The position numbers and the translations under genes are program-made. Source: Bacteroidales bacterium (lineage in GTDB: Bacteria; Bacteroidota; Bacteroidia; Bacteroidales; UBA4181). From it: a stretch of DNA of 64,000 nt. Below are positions 1-7,926 of this stretch, piece after piece (positions within the stretch are counted from its first letter, which is position 1; each line of letters begins with the position of its first letter). The stretch covers positions 1-64,000 of the forward strand of contig JAFWVY010000038.1 of assembly GCA_017523725.1 (NCBI GenBank), read 5' to 3'. A model generated the notes under the pieces. That model did no database searches. It was not told the origin of the DNA and saw only the letters and a list, made by a program, of their open reading frames with translations.

Positions 1-150
1 CACTCTTGAGCGGGAGGGACCCGCGGCGAAGCCGTGGGAGGGATGAGCGAAGCGAAGGTTTGCCGGGGCAAGCCTGCCGGAACAAGACCGAACAGCCTGC
101 CGGGAAGGCCGGGCAAACCCTGGCCGCTCTCAGCTGTCTGTGCCGCGCAT
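1..150. repeat. GC-rich structured intergenic sequence with short inverted and direct repeats
   Basis: I see no convincing gene here. The stretch contains a hairpin (arms 20-27 and 31-38 around a GAA loop, one mismatched pair), an inverted repeat GGTTTGCC at 57-64 with GGCAAACC at 112-119, and two copies of AGCCTGCCGG at 71-80 and 94-103. It could be a dispersed extragenic repeat or the 3' flank of a gene lying to the left; the window alone cannot tell. Confidence 0.4.
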
Positions 151-154
151 GTAC

Positions 155-190
155 AAAAAAAGAGCACGACCCGACCGTCGTGCTCTTTTT
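155..190. terminator. Bidirectional intrinsic terminator
   Basis: GAGCACGAC (162-170) pairs perfectly with GTCGTGCTC (177-185) around a six-base loop. It is flanked by an A-run on the left and a T-run on the right, so it can stop transcription in both directions. It lies about 40 bases past the stop of the minus-strand hydrolase that ends at 232. Confidence 0.85.
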
Positions 191-231
191 GCAAAACATC
201 AGCCCTGACGAGGCTGACTCCGTATCAGTGC

Positions 232-1293
232 TTACTTCTTGGCCGCCTTCTTGGCACGCTGTGCATCCAGGAAGTCGGTCATCTTCTTGAGGTTCTCCTC
301 GGTGTACATGGCACCGCCGCCGTGGCTGCCCTCCGGCACGCGGACAAGGTAGCTCTCCACGCCGGCCTGCTGCATCTCGTCATAGAGATACTGGCTTACG
401 CAGGACGCCACGACAAAGTCGGCGTCACCATGGAAAATGTAACCGGCCACGTCATCCTTATCCACATAACCACTCGCACTCAACAGCAGGAACTTGTCCT
501 CGTTGCCCTCCTTGGGGGCACCAATGAGCTGCTCCTCGGGCGTGTTGCCCGCGCCGCCGAAAATCATCGCATTGCCGCAGTCCATGTGCAGCAATTCGGT
601 CGGACCCGACCAGTCGCAGAAAGCATCGACAAGGCTCGACTCATTGGTGTACGGACCGACGCTGCCTTCGATGTCGTATTTCGCATTGCCGAGTTCAGCC
701 ACCTTCACGCCGTTCGACAGTGCGCAGACGGCAGACAGGTGTCCACCCGACGAGAAACCGGAAATGGCGATGAAGGACGTGTCGAATTTATATTTCGCGG
801 CATTGGCGCGGATAAAACGGATCACAGCCTTGATGTCGTTGATTTGGGCGGGCCACTTGCCGTCGCCGATGGAGCGATGGTTCGGCGTGACCACGGCATA
901 GCCGGCCTTGAGCGCCGCGGCGCAGATGGTGTTGATGTCGGCACCGCCCTTCGAGCTGTTGCTGCCCCATGCGCTGCCGTAGATGTGCACCAAAACAGGA
1001 TATTTATCCTTGGTTTCCTTGGGAATATAAATGTCGAGCATGTGATAGACCTGGCCGTCATCACCGGCATAGTTGACATCTGCGATTTTCTCAGAATATT
1101 CGGCCTGTGTCTGCGGAGCCTGCGGGCCGCCAAAGCCCCCGAAACCGCCCATAGGTGGCATTCCGCCGCCCGGAAAACCGCCGCCCATAGGAGGCATTCC
1201 ACCGCCCGCGGGGGGCATCCCGCCACCGGGGAACTGTGCAAAACAAGTAAGCGACATCACAACAGCCGCTGCAAGAAGAATCTGCTTTTTCAT
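232..1293 (-). CDS. Secreted alpha/beta hydrolase, esterase-like, with Gly/Met/Pro-rich N-terminus
   Basis: This is a 353-residue exported protein of the acetyl-esterase/BD-FAE-like alpha/beta-hydrolase superfamily, probably a carbohydrate or small-ester esterase. Residues 1-20 form a signal peptide ending at FAQ. Residues 21-56 are an unusual low-complexity segment of repeated GGGMPP-type units. The hydrolase domain follows, with nucleophile S181 in GFSSG, a likely acid D292 in HGDAD and H324 in GSHGG, so the triad looks complete. The ATG at 1293 directly precedes the signal peptide. A minus-strand TAAATTTG box lies about 75 bases upstream. The substrate cannot be read from sequence; the neighbouring GH3 gene suggests glycan metabolism. 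Confidence 0.85.
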   Translation of the reverse strand: MKKQILLAAAVVMSLTCFAQFPGGGMPPAGGGMPPMGGGFPGGGMPPMGGFGGFGGPQAPQTQAEYSEKIADVNYAGDDGQVYHMLDIYIPKETKDKYPVLVHIYGSAWGSNSSKGGADINTICAAALKAGYAVVTPNHRSIGDGKWPAQINDIKAVIRFIRANAAKYKFDTSFIAISGFSSGGHLSAVCALSNGVKVAELGNAKYDIEGSVGPYTNESSLVDAFCDWSGPTELLHMDCGNAMIFGGAGNTPEEQLIGAPKEGNEDKFLLLSASGYVDKDDVAGYIFHGDADFVVASCVSQYLYDEMQQAGVESYLVRVPEGSHGGGAMYTEENLKKMTDFLDAQRAKKAAKK

Positions 1294-1365
1294 GACCTTG
1301 ATTTGTTGGTTTTAAAATGCTGTTTGTTTACGTCGGCTCCATCTTGACGACAGACAACGCAACCG

Positions 1366-1373
1366 CAAATTTA
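1366..1373 (-). promoter_or_regulatory. Bacteroidetes -7 box (TAAATTTG) upstream of the hydrolase
   Basis: Read on the minus strand the sequence is TAAATTTG, matching the TAnnTTTG consensus of the Bacteroidetes primary sigma factor. It lies 73 bases before the ATG at 1293. No clear -33 TTTG was seen at the expected distance. Confidence 0.5.
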
Positions 1374-1458
1374 TCTTTTTTTTTAAATCGCTGTTTTACC
1401 TGAACAGTATCGTAAACCCTCGCATCAGATTACGGTATAATGTCAGAATCTTCGGGTA

Positions 1459-3768
1459 TTATTTAAGCGACAGCTCCTTGATGTCCACCCGGCGGAAGGC
1501 GTCACTCACCGGAAGGGTGTAGAGACGGCCGCGGCGGCAGCTGGCCGTTGCACGGACATCTGCTACGCTGGCGGCAAAGGATACCGTGTAGTTGCCGGCA
1601 GGTGCTTCCCAACGGTTGGCTGCTTCGTTGAACGAAGCCAGTTCGTAGGCGCTGATGTCAAACGAAAGCAGCTGCGACTCGCCGGGTTGCAGCAACCGGG
1701 TCTTGGCGAACGCCTTGAGTTCTTTCTTGGGTTTCTCAAGTCCGCCGGCCGGTGCGGAGACATAGACCTCCACGACCTCTTTGCCGGCCACGCTGCCGGA
1801 GTTCGTCACCCTGACCGTAGCCCTGAGGCCGGACGCGGACGCCTTGGCCACCGGTTTGGAATAGGTGAAGGTCGTGTAAGAAAGGCCGTATCCGAACGGA
1901 TAAGACACATCCTTGCCGGCCGTGTCGAAATAACGGTAGCCGACCCAGATGCCTTCCTCGTAACGCACATAGTCGATGTTCGGCCTCGGCTGACCGTCAG
2001 TCGGGCGACCACCCGCATTCTCATATGGGAAATTGGCCGACGAAGGATGATCGAGATACGCCACAGGGAACGTCATCGGCAACTTGCCCGAAGGATTCAC
2101 GCGCCCCGTAAGGATGTCCGCCACGGCATTGGCGCCTTCCTGCCCGGGCGACCACGGCAGCAGGATGGCATCGGCCTTCTCTTTCCAGGACGCCGTCTCG
2201 ATGACACCGCCCACGTTGAGAACTACGACCACCTTCTTGCTGGCTTCGTGGAATCGCTGTGACACGTTCTCGATAAGCGCACGTTCGATGGCGGTGAGTT
2301 CAAAATCGTCCGGCACCCGGCGGTCGGCTCCTTCACCGGCATTGCGGCCGATGACGATAATCGCCGCATCGTTCGAGGAAGCCTGCCGTCCGATGGCGGC
2401 CATAGGCATCTCTATCTCGGCGAGCTTGCTGCTGCCGAACATGCCGCCGCGCCGGTTCTGCATGAGCCGGCTGCGGGCCCGGTCGAAAGCGATGTAACTA
2501 TCATAGTAATCCAACAGGGTCTGGTCGAGTTCGAATCCGGCATTCTGCAGCCCCTCCTGCATGTTCACGACGTACGCCTTGTTGACGTTGCCGCTGCCGG
2601 TACCGCCCGCGACGAAATCGATGGAACCGATGCCATACAGCGCGATGCGCCGGATGTCCTTGAAGGGCAATGTGCCGTTTTCGTTGCGGAGCAGCACGAT
2701 CGACTCGGCCGCCGCGTCACGCGCCAGCTTCGCATGCGCTTCGAGATCCGGTTTGTTGGAATAACGGTACTTCCTGAAAGCAGGCGTCTTGACAATATAT
2801 TCGAGCATGCGGCGCACATTCCGGTCGACATATTCTTCGGCCAGGCTGCCGTCCTTGACAGCGGCCACGATGCGGTCTATCTCCTGCTGGTTGCCCGGCT
2901 CCATCAGGTCGTTGCCGGATGCAGCGGCCTTGACGGTTCCCGCCTTGCTGCCCCAGTCGGTCATGACGATACCCTTGTAGCCCCAGTCGTCGCGGAGCAC
3001 CTTGGTCAGCAGGTCTTCGCTCTGCTGCGCATAGTCGCCGTCCAGTTTGTTATACGAAGACATCACCGTCCACGGTTCGGCTTTGGTGATGGCAATTTCG
3101 AAGTTCTTGAGATACAGTTCACGCAACGCACGGGCACTGACAATCGACTCCGCTTCGTTGCGGTTGGTCTCCTGGTTGTTGGTGGCGTAGTGCTTGATGG
3201 AAGTACCGACCTGGTTGCTCTGGACACCGCGGATATAGGCCGCCGCCATGTTGCCGGAGAGCACCGGGTCTTCCGAGAAATACTCGAAATTGCGGCCGCA
3301 GAGCGGATTACGGTGCAGGTTGACACCAGGTGCCAGCAGCACATCGACACCGTATTCGAGCACCTCGTTGCCCATGGCCGTCGTGACTTTCTGCACCAGG
3401 TCGAGGTCCCACGAAGAAGCCAGCAGCGTACCGACCGGGAAGCCCGTGCAATAGAACGTCTGGTCGGTTCCCTGCCGGGTGGGGTTGATACGGAGGCCGG
3501 CCGGGCCGTCGGCGAGATAAGTCTGCGGAATGCCCAGCCGTGCGATGGGCCGGGTGTTGCCGGCCGCACCTTCCACGGGGCCGACCGCCTGCCCGGTGGG
3601 AACGCCGTCCGTCGTTGCGTTGCGCGCACCGCCGACCAGCAGCGTGGCCTTTTCTTCAAGCGTCATGGCGCGGAGGATTTCTTCCGCATTGTCTTTGGTC
3701 AACTGGATCTGGGCCATCACGGAGAAGGCACAAAGCAAGACCCCGACCGTCAGGAAAAGTCTTTTCAT
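1459..3768 (-). CDS. Glycoside hydrolase family 3 beta-glucosidase, secreted
   Basis: This 769-residue exported enzyme is expected to release terminal beta-linked sugars from oligosaccharides in the periplasm or at the surface. I chose the ATG at 3768 because it starts a clean signal peptide (MKRLFL to VMAQ); the frame stays open upstream but that part is not protein-like. The order is a GH3 barrel with the LAPGVNLHRNPLCGRNFEYFSEDP-type core, the nucleophile D271 in VMTDW, the second alpha/beta domain from about residue 400, and a C-terminal fibronectin-III-like domain (about 665-750). The length is normal for Bacteroides GH3 enzymes. The short gene that ends at 3801 lies only 32 bases upstream on the same strand. 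Confidence 0.93.
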   Translation of the reverse strand: MKRLFLTVGVLLCAFSVMAQIQLTKDNAEEILRAMTLEEKATLLVGGARNATTDGVPTGQAVGPVEGAAGNTRPIARLGIPQTYLADGPAGLRINPTRQGTDQTFYCTGFPVGTLLASSWDLDLVQKVTTAMGNEVLEYGVDVLLAPGVNLHRNPLCGRNFEYFSEDPVLSGNMAAAYIRGVQSNQVGTSIKHYATNNQETNRNEAESIVSARALRELYLKNFEIAITKAEPWTVMSSYNKLDGDYAQQSEDLLTKVLRDDWGYKGIVMTDWGSKAGTVKAAASGNDLMEPGNQQEIDRIVAAVKDGSLAEEYVDRNVRRMLEYIVKTPAFRKYRYSNKPDLEAHAKLARDAAAESIVLLRNENGTLPFKDIRRIALYGIGSIDFVAGGTGSGNVNKAYVVNMQEGLQNAGFELDQTLLDYYDSYIAFDRARSRLMQNRRGGMFGSSKLAEIEMPMAAIGRQASSNDAAIIVIGRNAGEGADRRVPDDFELTAIERALIENVSQRFHEASKKVVVVLNVGGVIETASWKEKADAILLPWSPGQEGANAVADILTGRVNPSGKLPMTFPVAYLDHPSSANFPYENAGGRPTDGQPRPNIDYVRYEEGIWVGYRYFDTAGKDVSYPFGYGLSYTTFTYSKPVAKASASGLRATVRVTNSGSVAGKEVVEVYVSAPAGGLEKPKKELKAFAKTRLLQPGESQLLSFDISAYELASFNEAANRWEAPAGNYTVSFAASVADVRATASCRRGRLYTLPVSDAFRRVDIKELSLK

Positions 3769-3800
3769 AAATGTCCGTTGTAAAATGTTACTGAAAAAAA

Positions 3801-4244
3801 CTACAGACCGATATAGGCTGCCTTGAGCACATTCCGGCAGCGCATGCGGGTATCTTCGTCCATCAGCAGATCGAAAAGTTCCTTGTCCAGCACTGCCTGT
3901 ACACTGCATCGCCTGAGCATGACAGCCGTGGGCGGCTGCGTCATGTCCTCCAGCCGTCCGCCGTCGCTCCGCCGCATGGTACAGAACGGCTCGTGGCGGA
4001 GGGCCCAGAACGCCCTGCCGACACGGGGCTTGAGCGCACTGTCCTTGCCGGCATAGGACTGCCAGTTCACCCGGTATATACGTTCCAGCACCTTGCTCAT
4101 CTCAATTTCGGGACTCTTCACGAAACCCATGTCGATCATGTCGATGATACTGAGAAGCAGGATGGCTTTGTGCGGCGTCACTTGCCCCGACGGACGTTCC
4201 GCGCGGAGAGATACAAGCTGAGCCAGATAAGATTGGAGAGACAT
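3801..4244 (-). CDS. Stand-alone domain like the N-terminus of HNH / sulfur-recognising endonucleases
   Basis: The 147-residue product is not an obvious enzyme. Its start (YLAQLVSLRAER), the TPHKAILLLSIIDMID segment near residues 23-38, and its end (LLMDEDTRMRCRNVLKAAYIG) resemble the N-terminal domain that precedes HNH nuclease domains in predicted Bacteroidetes restriction endonucleases and that is related to the ScoMcrA phosphorothioate-DNA reading domain. This rests on memory of those families, not on a search. No HNH motif follows: the frame stops just after the domain and the next gene downstream is the GH3 enzyme. It could be a DNA-binding remnant or a free-standing adaptor. Confidence 0.6.
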   Translation of the reverse strand: MSLQSYLAQLVSLRAERPSGQVTPHKAILLLSIIDMIDMGFVKSPEIEMSKVLERIYRVNWQSYAGKDSALKPRVGRAFWALRHEPFCTMRRSDGGRLEDMTQPPTAVMLRRCSVQAVLDKELFDLLMDEDTRMRCRNVLKAAYIGL

Positions 4245-4390
4245 GATGCTTTGTATGACTTGTAAAACGCAATGTTAATAAATAATATCGAAAATGCGCC
4301 ATCCTTCGGCGTTTATTCTTCAAATTAGGGAACCGGTGCGGTAAAAAAACGGGAAACGGACCCTCAGTAAAGCACGGTGCGGAAAAAGAC

Positions 4391-4398
4391 TACCTTTG
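4391..4398 (+). promoter_or_regulatory. Bacteroidetes -7 box (TACCTTTG)
   Basis: TACCTTTG matches the TAnnTTTG consensus exactly and lies 18 bases before the lipoprotein ATG at 4417, implying a very short leader. It also argues that the start is 4417 rather than the upstream in-frame TTG, which lies inside the box. Confidence 0.65.
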
Positions 4399-4416
4399 CA
4401 AAAAAAACCGACACCG

Positions 4417-4929
4417 ATGAAAAAGATATTCCAACTACTGGCGCTCGCAGCCGTCCTGTTTTGCCCGGCCTGCGACCATGACGATGACAAAACGTACGAT
4501 ACGACTTATACCTATTTTGTGCGCCGGATTGCCGAAGATGAAGGCACACAGGTCCTGGTTCCCAATGGCTCGGTCCGTGCATGGCTCGAAACCGAAATCG
4601 AGAAACTGCACGCAACCTACGATCTCACCGAGGATGTCCACGTCGCAGGCGACCTCATCGCCCGCGAACTGGCACCATACGATGCTGCGGCCGCCCGCAA
4701 GGGACCGGCTGGCGATGAGGCTATCCGCCAGTTGAAATCTGCATTCGAGAATTATCTGGCCGGGCATCCGGAAGCCGGCGGACCGGCCTTCCGGTTCTAC
4801 CTGCAATACGTCATCTACCGCGGCAACGAAGAGCGGTTCTCGGACTCCTCGCCGGATACACCGCTCATCAAATTCGTCTATCAGTCAGACGCGGTGGAGT
4901 TCAAGTTCGAGCCGGCCGGAGCTGAATAA
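4417..4929 (+). CDS. Putative surface lipoprotein of unknown function
   Basis: The product has 170 residues. It begins with a hydrophobic signal ending in CPAC, with the probable lipidated Cys at 19. The acidic stretch DHDDDK directly after that Cys resembles the export signal that places Bacteroidetes lipoproteins on the cell surface. The rest is mostly helical and charged with no family I recognise. The last 49 bases overlap the tail of the convergent SGNH hydrolase gene. It appears monocistronic, driven by the box at 4391-4398. Confidence 0.75.
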   Translation: MKKIFQLLALAAVLFCPACDHDDDKTYDTTYTYFVRRIAEDEGTQVLVPNGSVRAWLETEIEKLHATYDLTEDVHVAGDLIARELAPYDAAAARKGPAGDEAIRQLKSAFENYLAGHPEAGGPAFRFYLQYVIYRGNEERFSDSSPDTPLIKFVYQSDAVEFKFEPAGAE

Positions 4930-5672
4930 TCCGCATACTGTTCAGGTGTCAGAATCCACTTGGCAATGACGGACACCGCCACCTGATGGCCTGCTGCATT
5001 GGGATGGTTGGACTGGCTCATGTAGTCTGCGATACGGGCACCGCGGCCAATCATCGCCACAAATTCGGCATAGATGTCGGCCAGTCCGACATGGTATTCC
5101 GCGGCCAGACGCCGGATCATCTCCGCATGCTGCGTCAGCGGGTCGTCGGGACTCGTCATCCGCGCACTGAGATCGGGAGTCGGCGTACAGAGCACCACCT
5201 TGACTCCCGCCTGAAGCGCCTCCTCGATCATCTTGCGCCAGCCTTTTTCAGCCCGTTCCAGCCCGAGTTTCCGGTCGTTCAGCGCATAGTCGATGAACAC
5301 GACATCGGGACGGTGTGTCAGCACTTCCGATGTAAAACGGGCGCTCCCCTGCTCCGCATCCTCGCCGCCGATAGCCGTCGTAATGGTGTTGACCACAGCG
5401 TTCGGATAATATTTCTTGATCGTGACCAGTGTCTGGTACGGATAGGCATCCAACGTGGCCACGACAGGCGTTCTGGCATAGCCGGCCGGCACGCTGTGCC
5501 CGTGGAAGACGATGTTGACCGTCCGGTTGAGCGGCCAGCGGGCGTTCATAGGCTCCCGCAGCGAAGCGAGGTACGTATCGGACGAAGCCGGCTGCGCGAC
5601 ACAGGACATCGCCCAAAACAGAGCCGCAGACAAAAGGGCTCCGCAACGGATAAACATGTTCTTCATGGTCAT
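4881..5672 (-). CDS. Secreted SGNH/GDSL-type hydrolase
   Basis: This 263-residue exported protein has a signal peptide (residues 1-26) and the SGNH fold. Block I is GHS (S60, a variant of GDS), block III carries N132 in YALND, and block V carries H223 in SNHPNAAGH. The usual Asp three residues before the His is Gln here, so it may act with a Ser-His dyad or be impaired. Such enzymes remove acyl groups from polysaccharides or lipids; the substrate is unknown. A strong stem-loop lies just upstream of the start. The 3' end overlaps the convergent lipoprotein gene by 49 bases. Confidence 0.82.
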   Translation of the reverse strand: MTMKNMFIRCGALLSAALFWAMSCVAQPASSDTYLASLREPMNARWPLNRTVNIVFHGHSVPAGYARTPVVATLDAYPYQTLVTIKKYYPNAVVNTITTAIGGEDAEQGSARFTSEVLTHRPDVVFIDYALNDRKLGLERAEKGWRKMIEEALQAGVKVVLCTPTPDLSARMTSPDDPLTQHAEMIRRLAAEYHVGLADIYAEFVAMIGRGARIADYMSQSNHPNAAGHQVAVSVIAKWILTPEQYADYSAPAGSNLNSTASD

Positions 5673-5684
5673 ATGCCTTAACGG

Positions 5685-5708
5685 GAAGAAGGCCCGCAGG
5701 CCTTCTTC
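5685..5708. terminator. Stem-loop between two minus-strand genes
   Basis: GAAGAAGGCC (5685-5694) pairs perfectly with GGCCTTCTTC (5699-5708) around a four-base loop. It lies 13 bases after the stop of the YhcH-family gene and 12 bases before the SGNH start. No long T-run follows on either strand, so it may be a weak terminator, an attenuator or an mRNA-end stabiliser. Confidence 0.55.
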
Positions 5709-5721
5709 ATTTAACTTGATA

Positions 5722-6366
5722 TCAGTCTCTTACATATTCAATCTTGGCTACCACCTTACGCACATCACCGGCACGTCCGGCCTGCAGCAGCGGCTGATGG
5801 AAGTTCTTCGGGAAGAACAGGAAGAATATGGAAGGATCGGAATCGCCATAGATCATCTTTTCGGCCGGTGCCGTATAATAGATGTTGTCACCCCGCAGCG
5901 GTTCGGACACTGTGGCTATCTCGGCCGAAGCCACACCGAAACGTTCCGTACCCGTCACCACGTACTGGAGATCGATATACTTGAGATGCGACTCTATCTT
6001 GCTCTGGGACGCAGGTTTGGTCTGGGCGTCCTGCACATTGATAAAGCAGCGGTCACCGGCGATTTCGTAACGGCCAGCCGGCATCTTGGCCAGGTCGTGG
6101 CCTGCCATCCACTCAAAGACGCTGTCCCAGATTTCCCTGTTCTTGGCATACTGCGTCGCAAACTCCCGCATGTCGGTCTTGCTCCAGGGCATGGCCGTGA
6201 ACCCGTGGGACCATCCCTTTTTGTCCACCCATTTCTGGATTTTCTTATCCGACATTTTCGCGACATTCATATTCAGGTTCGAATGTTTTCTGGCACCCAT
6301 GGCCACCCCGGCGGTCAGCAGACAGACCACCGTCATCAAGACGATTTTTACAAATGTTCTTTTCAT
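5722..6366 (-). CDS. YhcH/YjgK/YiaL family protein with signal peptide
   Basis: The 214-residue product has an N-terminal signal peptide (about residues 1-24) followed by the cupin-like YhcH/YjgK/YiaL (DUF386, EbgC-related) domain. Typical family marks are visible: the ESHLKYIDLQY segment with H127, and FFPKNFHQP with H190, which are likely metal ligands. Family members are linked to sugar-acid or sialic-acid metabolism and are usually cytoplasmic; an exported form, common in Bacteroidetes, suggests a periplasmic sugar-processing role. Its exact reaction is unknown. The gene is followed by the stem-loop at 5685-5708. Confidence 0.88.
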   Translation of the reverse strand: MKRTFVKIVLMTVVCLLTAGVAMGARKHSNLNMNVAKMSDKKIQKWVDKKGWSHGFTAMPWSKTDMREFATQYAKNREIWDSVFEWMAGHDLAKMPAGRYEIAGDRCFINVQDAQTKPASQSKIESHLKYIDLQYVVTGTERFGVASAEIATVSEPLRGDNIYYTAPAEKMIYGDSDPSIFFLFFPKNFHQPLLQAGRAGDVRKVVAKIEYVRD

Positions 6367-6463
6367 AGCTGATTGATTTTACGGCGCCGCGCCGGCCGGC
6401 CATGACCGGACCTCGCGGTTGCGCCCGCTAAATTATAAAAAAAAATGATGTGCGATGCGGCGG

Positions 6464-7264
6464 CTACAGTTCGCACAGACGCCACTGCGACCGGTTCAGG
6501 AAACGCCCGGAAAGCGGCGTCACCTGTCCGGCGCGCGCCAACAGCGCCGTGCCGTCAAACACCTGGTCCGTCGTCGATTCGCCCTGCCCGGCCGACACAT
6601 ATATAAACGGCACCTTGAGCCGGAACGATTCGGTCGCAAGATGGCGGCCGAGTGCATCACTGCGTCCGGCCAGCGCCGGAATGGCGGCCGCGACACACAC
6701 GGCACGGGCGCCCGACGCCACCTGCTGCACATACGGCGGCAACGGTGCCAGGACGTCATCGCCCACCGTCAGGCACAGCGACATGTCGTCCATACGGAAA
6801 ACCGACGGCCCGCCGACCGGAAGCGACTGTCCTCCTATCCGGACTGAAGTTTCCGGCAGCATACTGCCGGGCACGAACCAGCGGCGCCCCTGCATCACCT
6901 TGCCGGCAGGCTGGTACTGCTTCAGCGCGACATGCAGGGCACGGCCGTGCGCAAAGACCACCATCGCATCCGCCAGGCCGCCGGGTACGGCAAGCGGCAG
7001 TCCGACCGCCACGGCGATGTCCAGGTCCTGCGTACGCGACATCATATCCTGCAGCGCCAGAAAAGCTCCCTGCACGAGCACTTCCTGGCCGAACAGATCT
7101 GCACACGTAGCGCCGGTGACCGACAGTTCCGGGAAAAGCACCAGACGTGCGCCGGCAGCTGCGGCTTCCTGCGACAGACGTACCATTTCATTTGCATTGG
7201 CCGTGCAATCGCCCAGGGTTACCACCGGGACGGCCACCGCCATCTTCCATGTCCGAGATTCCAT
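6464..7264 (-). CDS. Truncated NadE-like amidase-domain protein lacking the catalytic Cys
   Basis: The 266 residues align by eye with the N-terminal nitrilase (glutaminase) domain of glutamine-dependent NAD synthetase: FPELSVTGATCADLF carries the general base E46, LKQYQPAG carries K115, and GRRWFVPG matches the KRWF region. At the nucleophile site, where NadE has EICEDLW, this protein reads TVGDDVLAP, putting G168 in place of Cys. No synthetase domain follows before the stop. It therefore looks like a free-standing, probably inactive amidase-fold protein. It is divergent from the marR-fadL unit. A decayed gene is the alternative, but the frame is intact over 266 codons. Confidence 0.75.
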   Translation of the reverse strand: MESRTWKMAVAVPVVTLGDCTANANEMVRLSQEAAAAGARLVLFPELSVTGATCADLFGQEVLVQGAFLALQDMMSRTQDLDIAVAVGLPLAVPGGLADAMVVFAHGRALHVALKQYQPAGKVMQGRRWFVPGSMLPETSVRIGGQSLPVGGPSVFRMDDMSLCLTVGDDVLAPLPPYVQQVASGARAVCVAAAIPALAGRSDALGRHLATESFRLKVPFIYVSAGQGESTTDQVFDGTALLARAGQVTPLSGRFLNRSQWRLCEL

Positions 7265-7314
7265 AGTCTTTTTGTTTGACGCCCTAAAAGTACAGAGAAT
7301 TTTTTCGTTTTTTC

Positions 7315-7346
7315 TTGTTCAGATGAAAGAAAAGATTTTACCTTTG
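7315..7346 (+). promoter_or_regulatory. Promoter of the marR-fadL unit
   Basis: A TACCTTTG -7 box at 7339-7346 matches the TAnnTTTG consensus, with a TTG at 7315-7317 21 bases upstream as a possible -33 element. The operator-like inverted repeat at 7356-7372 sits just downstream, over the expected start of transcription. Confidence 0.7.
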
Positions 7347-7355
7347 CGAAAAATT

Positions 7356-7372
7356 AATTAGTCTAACTAATT
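7356..7372. promoter_or_regulatory. Perfect inverted repeat, likely MarR operator
   Basis: AATTAGT-CTA-ACTAATT is a perfect 7+3+7 palindrome lying between the -7 box (7339-7346) and the marR ATG at 7385. Position and symmetry fit a MarR dimer site mediating autorepression, and it may also affect the divergent NadE-like gene. Confidence 0.75.
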
Positions 7373-7384
7373 ATAAAGACAGGC

Positions 7385-7924
7385 ATGCAGAACGAATACG
7401 CCCAGGCACTCAACGACCTTCTGGTCGAAGGATTCCGCGCCGTGCTCCAGATCGAGGAGCAACAGATTCGTTCCGCAAAGGGCATCGATCTCACCATCAA
7501 CGAACTGCACATGTTGGAGACCATCGGCAGAAGCAGCGGCGGCGTACAGGTGAAAGACATCGCCAAAGCCCTGCAGGTGACCCTGCCCTCCGTCAGCATC
7601 GCCACGCAAAAGCTCGAACGCAAAGGATACATCGTCCGCCTCCGGGGCACCGGGGACAGACGCTGCGTGCGCATCGTCCTCACCGCCGAAGGCGAACGTG
7701 TCAACCGCATCCACGCCTATTTTCACGAACGCATGGTGCGGTCCATCACCGACAAGATGACTGAGAAAGACCGGGAAGTCTTTTTCAACGCCATCTACAA
7801 ACTGGACTGTTTTTTCAAGGACCAGCTCTCAAAAATCGAAAATTATTCAAACGACAACGCGGCCAAGACGTCCGACGGCACAACCGACACGGCGCCGGGA
7901 CCGCAAAACCTAACACACAAATAA
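7385..7924 (+). CDS. MarR family transcriptional regulator
   Basis: This 179-residue cytoplasmic DNA-binding protein has the MarR winged-helix core: LTINELHMLETI, then the recognition region KDIAKALQVTLPSVSIATQKLERKG, then the wing GDRRCVRIVLTAEG with its DRR signature (about residue 99). The C-terminal 25 residues are a low-complexity Thr/Asp tail. It is followed after two bases by a FadL-like porin gene, which suggests that it senses a fatty acid or other hydrophobic ligand taken up by that porin; this is inference. Autoregulation through the palindrome at 7356-7372 is likely. Confidence 0.92.
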   Translation: MQNEYAQALNDLLVEGFRAVLQIEEQQIRSAKGIDLTINELHMLETIGRSSGGVQVKDIAKALQVTLPSVSIATQKLERKGYIVRLRGTGDRRCVRIVLTAEGERVNRIHAYFHERMVRSITDKMTEKDREVFFNAIYKLDCFFKDQLSKIENYSNDNAAKTSDGTTDTAPGPQNLTHK

Positions 7925-7926
7925 AA

